From an uncultured Collinsella sp. (GTDB lineage Bacteria > Actinomycetota > Coriobacteriia > Coriobacteriales > Coriobacteriaceae): a stretch of DNA of 5,674 bases. A model generated the notes under the pieces. The model saw only the letters and a program-made list of their open reading frames with translations, was not told the origin of the DNA and did not search any database. Positions 5,654 to 5,674 of this stretch are shown here, piece after piece. Numbering within the stretch: the stretch's first letter is position 1; each line of letters opens with the position of its first letter. Location: NCBI GenBank assembly GCA_900547655.1, contig URHQ01000107.1, positions 1 through 5,674 of the forward strand, read 5' to 3'. Position numbers and translations under genes: made by a program.

Positions 5654-5674
5654 CTGTCTCTTATACACATCTCC
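5654..5674. other. Nextera transposon adapter (sequencing artefact) at contig end
   Basis: CTGTCTCTTATACACATCT (5654-5672) is the exact reverse complement of the 19-bp Tn5 mosaic end used in Nextera libraries. The following CC matches the next adapter bases on the read-2 side. These bases are not part of the genome. Read on the minus strand they give the well-known spurious peptide start VYKRQ/MYKRQ. Confidence 0.96.

Noticed and set aside
5414..5668. Minus-strand 84-codon frame beginning MYKRQ
   Set aside because: Its start lies in Nextera adapter sequence. The remainder is Arg/Ala/Gly-rich and without motifs.
1..5674. tRNA, rRNA, CRISPR array, insertion sequence or phage integrase
   Set aside because: None seen: no regularly spaced repeats, no clover-leaf-type sequence with CCA-end features, and no transposase or integrase motif in any frame.

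Overview
The window is about 60% GC and looks like a contig end from a high-GC Gram-positive bacterium. A gut Coriobacteriia such as Collinsella fits the gene content, the GC level and the actinobacterial or Gram-positive form of the LexA box. This placement is an inference, since there is no rRNA or marker gene to fix it.

Layout. Positions 69-3541, minus strand, hold a two-gene ABC system: a MacB/LolD-like ATPase followed by a large FtsX-type permease that overlaps it by a few bases. Positions 3542-3812 are a divergent intergenic region carrying a perfect 14-bp LexA-type palindrome over the promoter of a plus-strand GyrI-like gene (3813-4451). Positions 4452-4622 hold a promoter and a compact structured leader, followed by the first ~42 codons of an Abi_2 (AbiD/AbiF-type HEPN) abortive-infection gene. 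That gene breaks off at 4748, just before the 3' end of a convergent minus-strand O6-alkylguanine-DNA alkyltransferase gene, ogt (4764-5342). Positions 5343-5653 are GC-rich and without a convincing gene, but contain two matching hairpin repeats. The last 21 bases (5654-5674) are Illumina Nextera transposon adapter, not genome.

How the parts relate. GyrI-like proteins and Ogt both protect against DNA-damaging agents, and the LexA box suggests the GyrI-like gene is SOS-controlled, as sbmC/gyrI is in E. coli. The ABC pair may export or extract a substrate at the membrane, but its substrate cannot be read from the sequence.

The most unusual spot is 4525-4748. A promoter drives a short RNA with two interleaved stems, an H-type pseudoknot layout. 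The loop of the first stem is exactly complementary to the ribosome binding site of the broken abi gene, and the first stem is followed by a T-run. This looks like an RNA-controlled AbiF-type toxin/defence locus whose protein has been lost while the RNA part remains.
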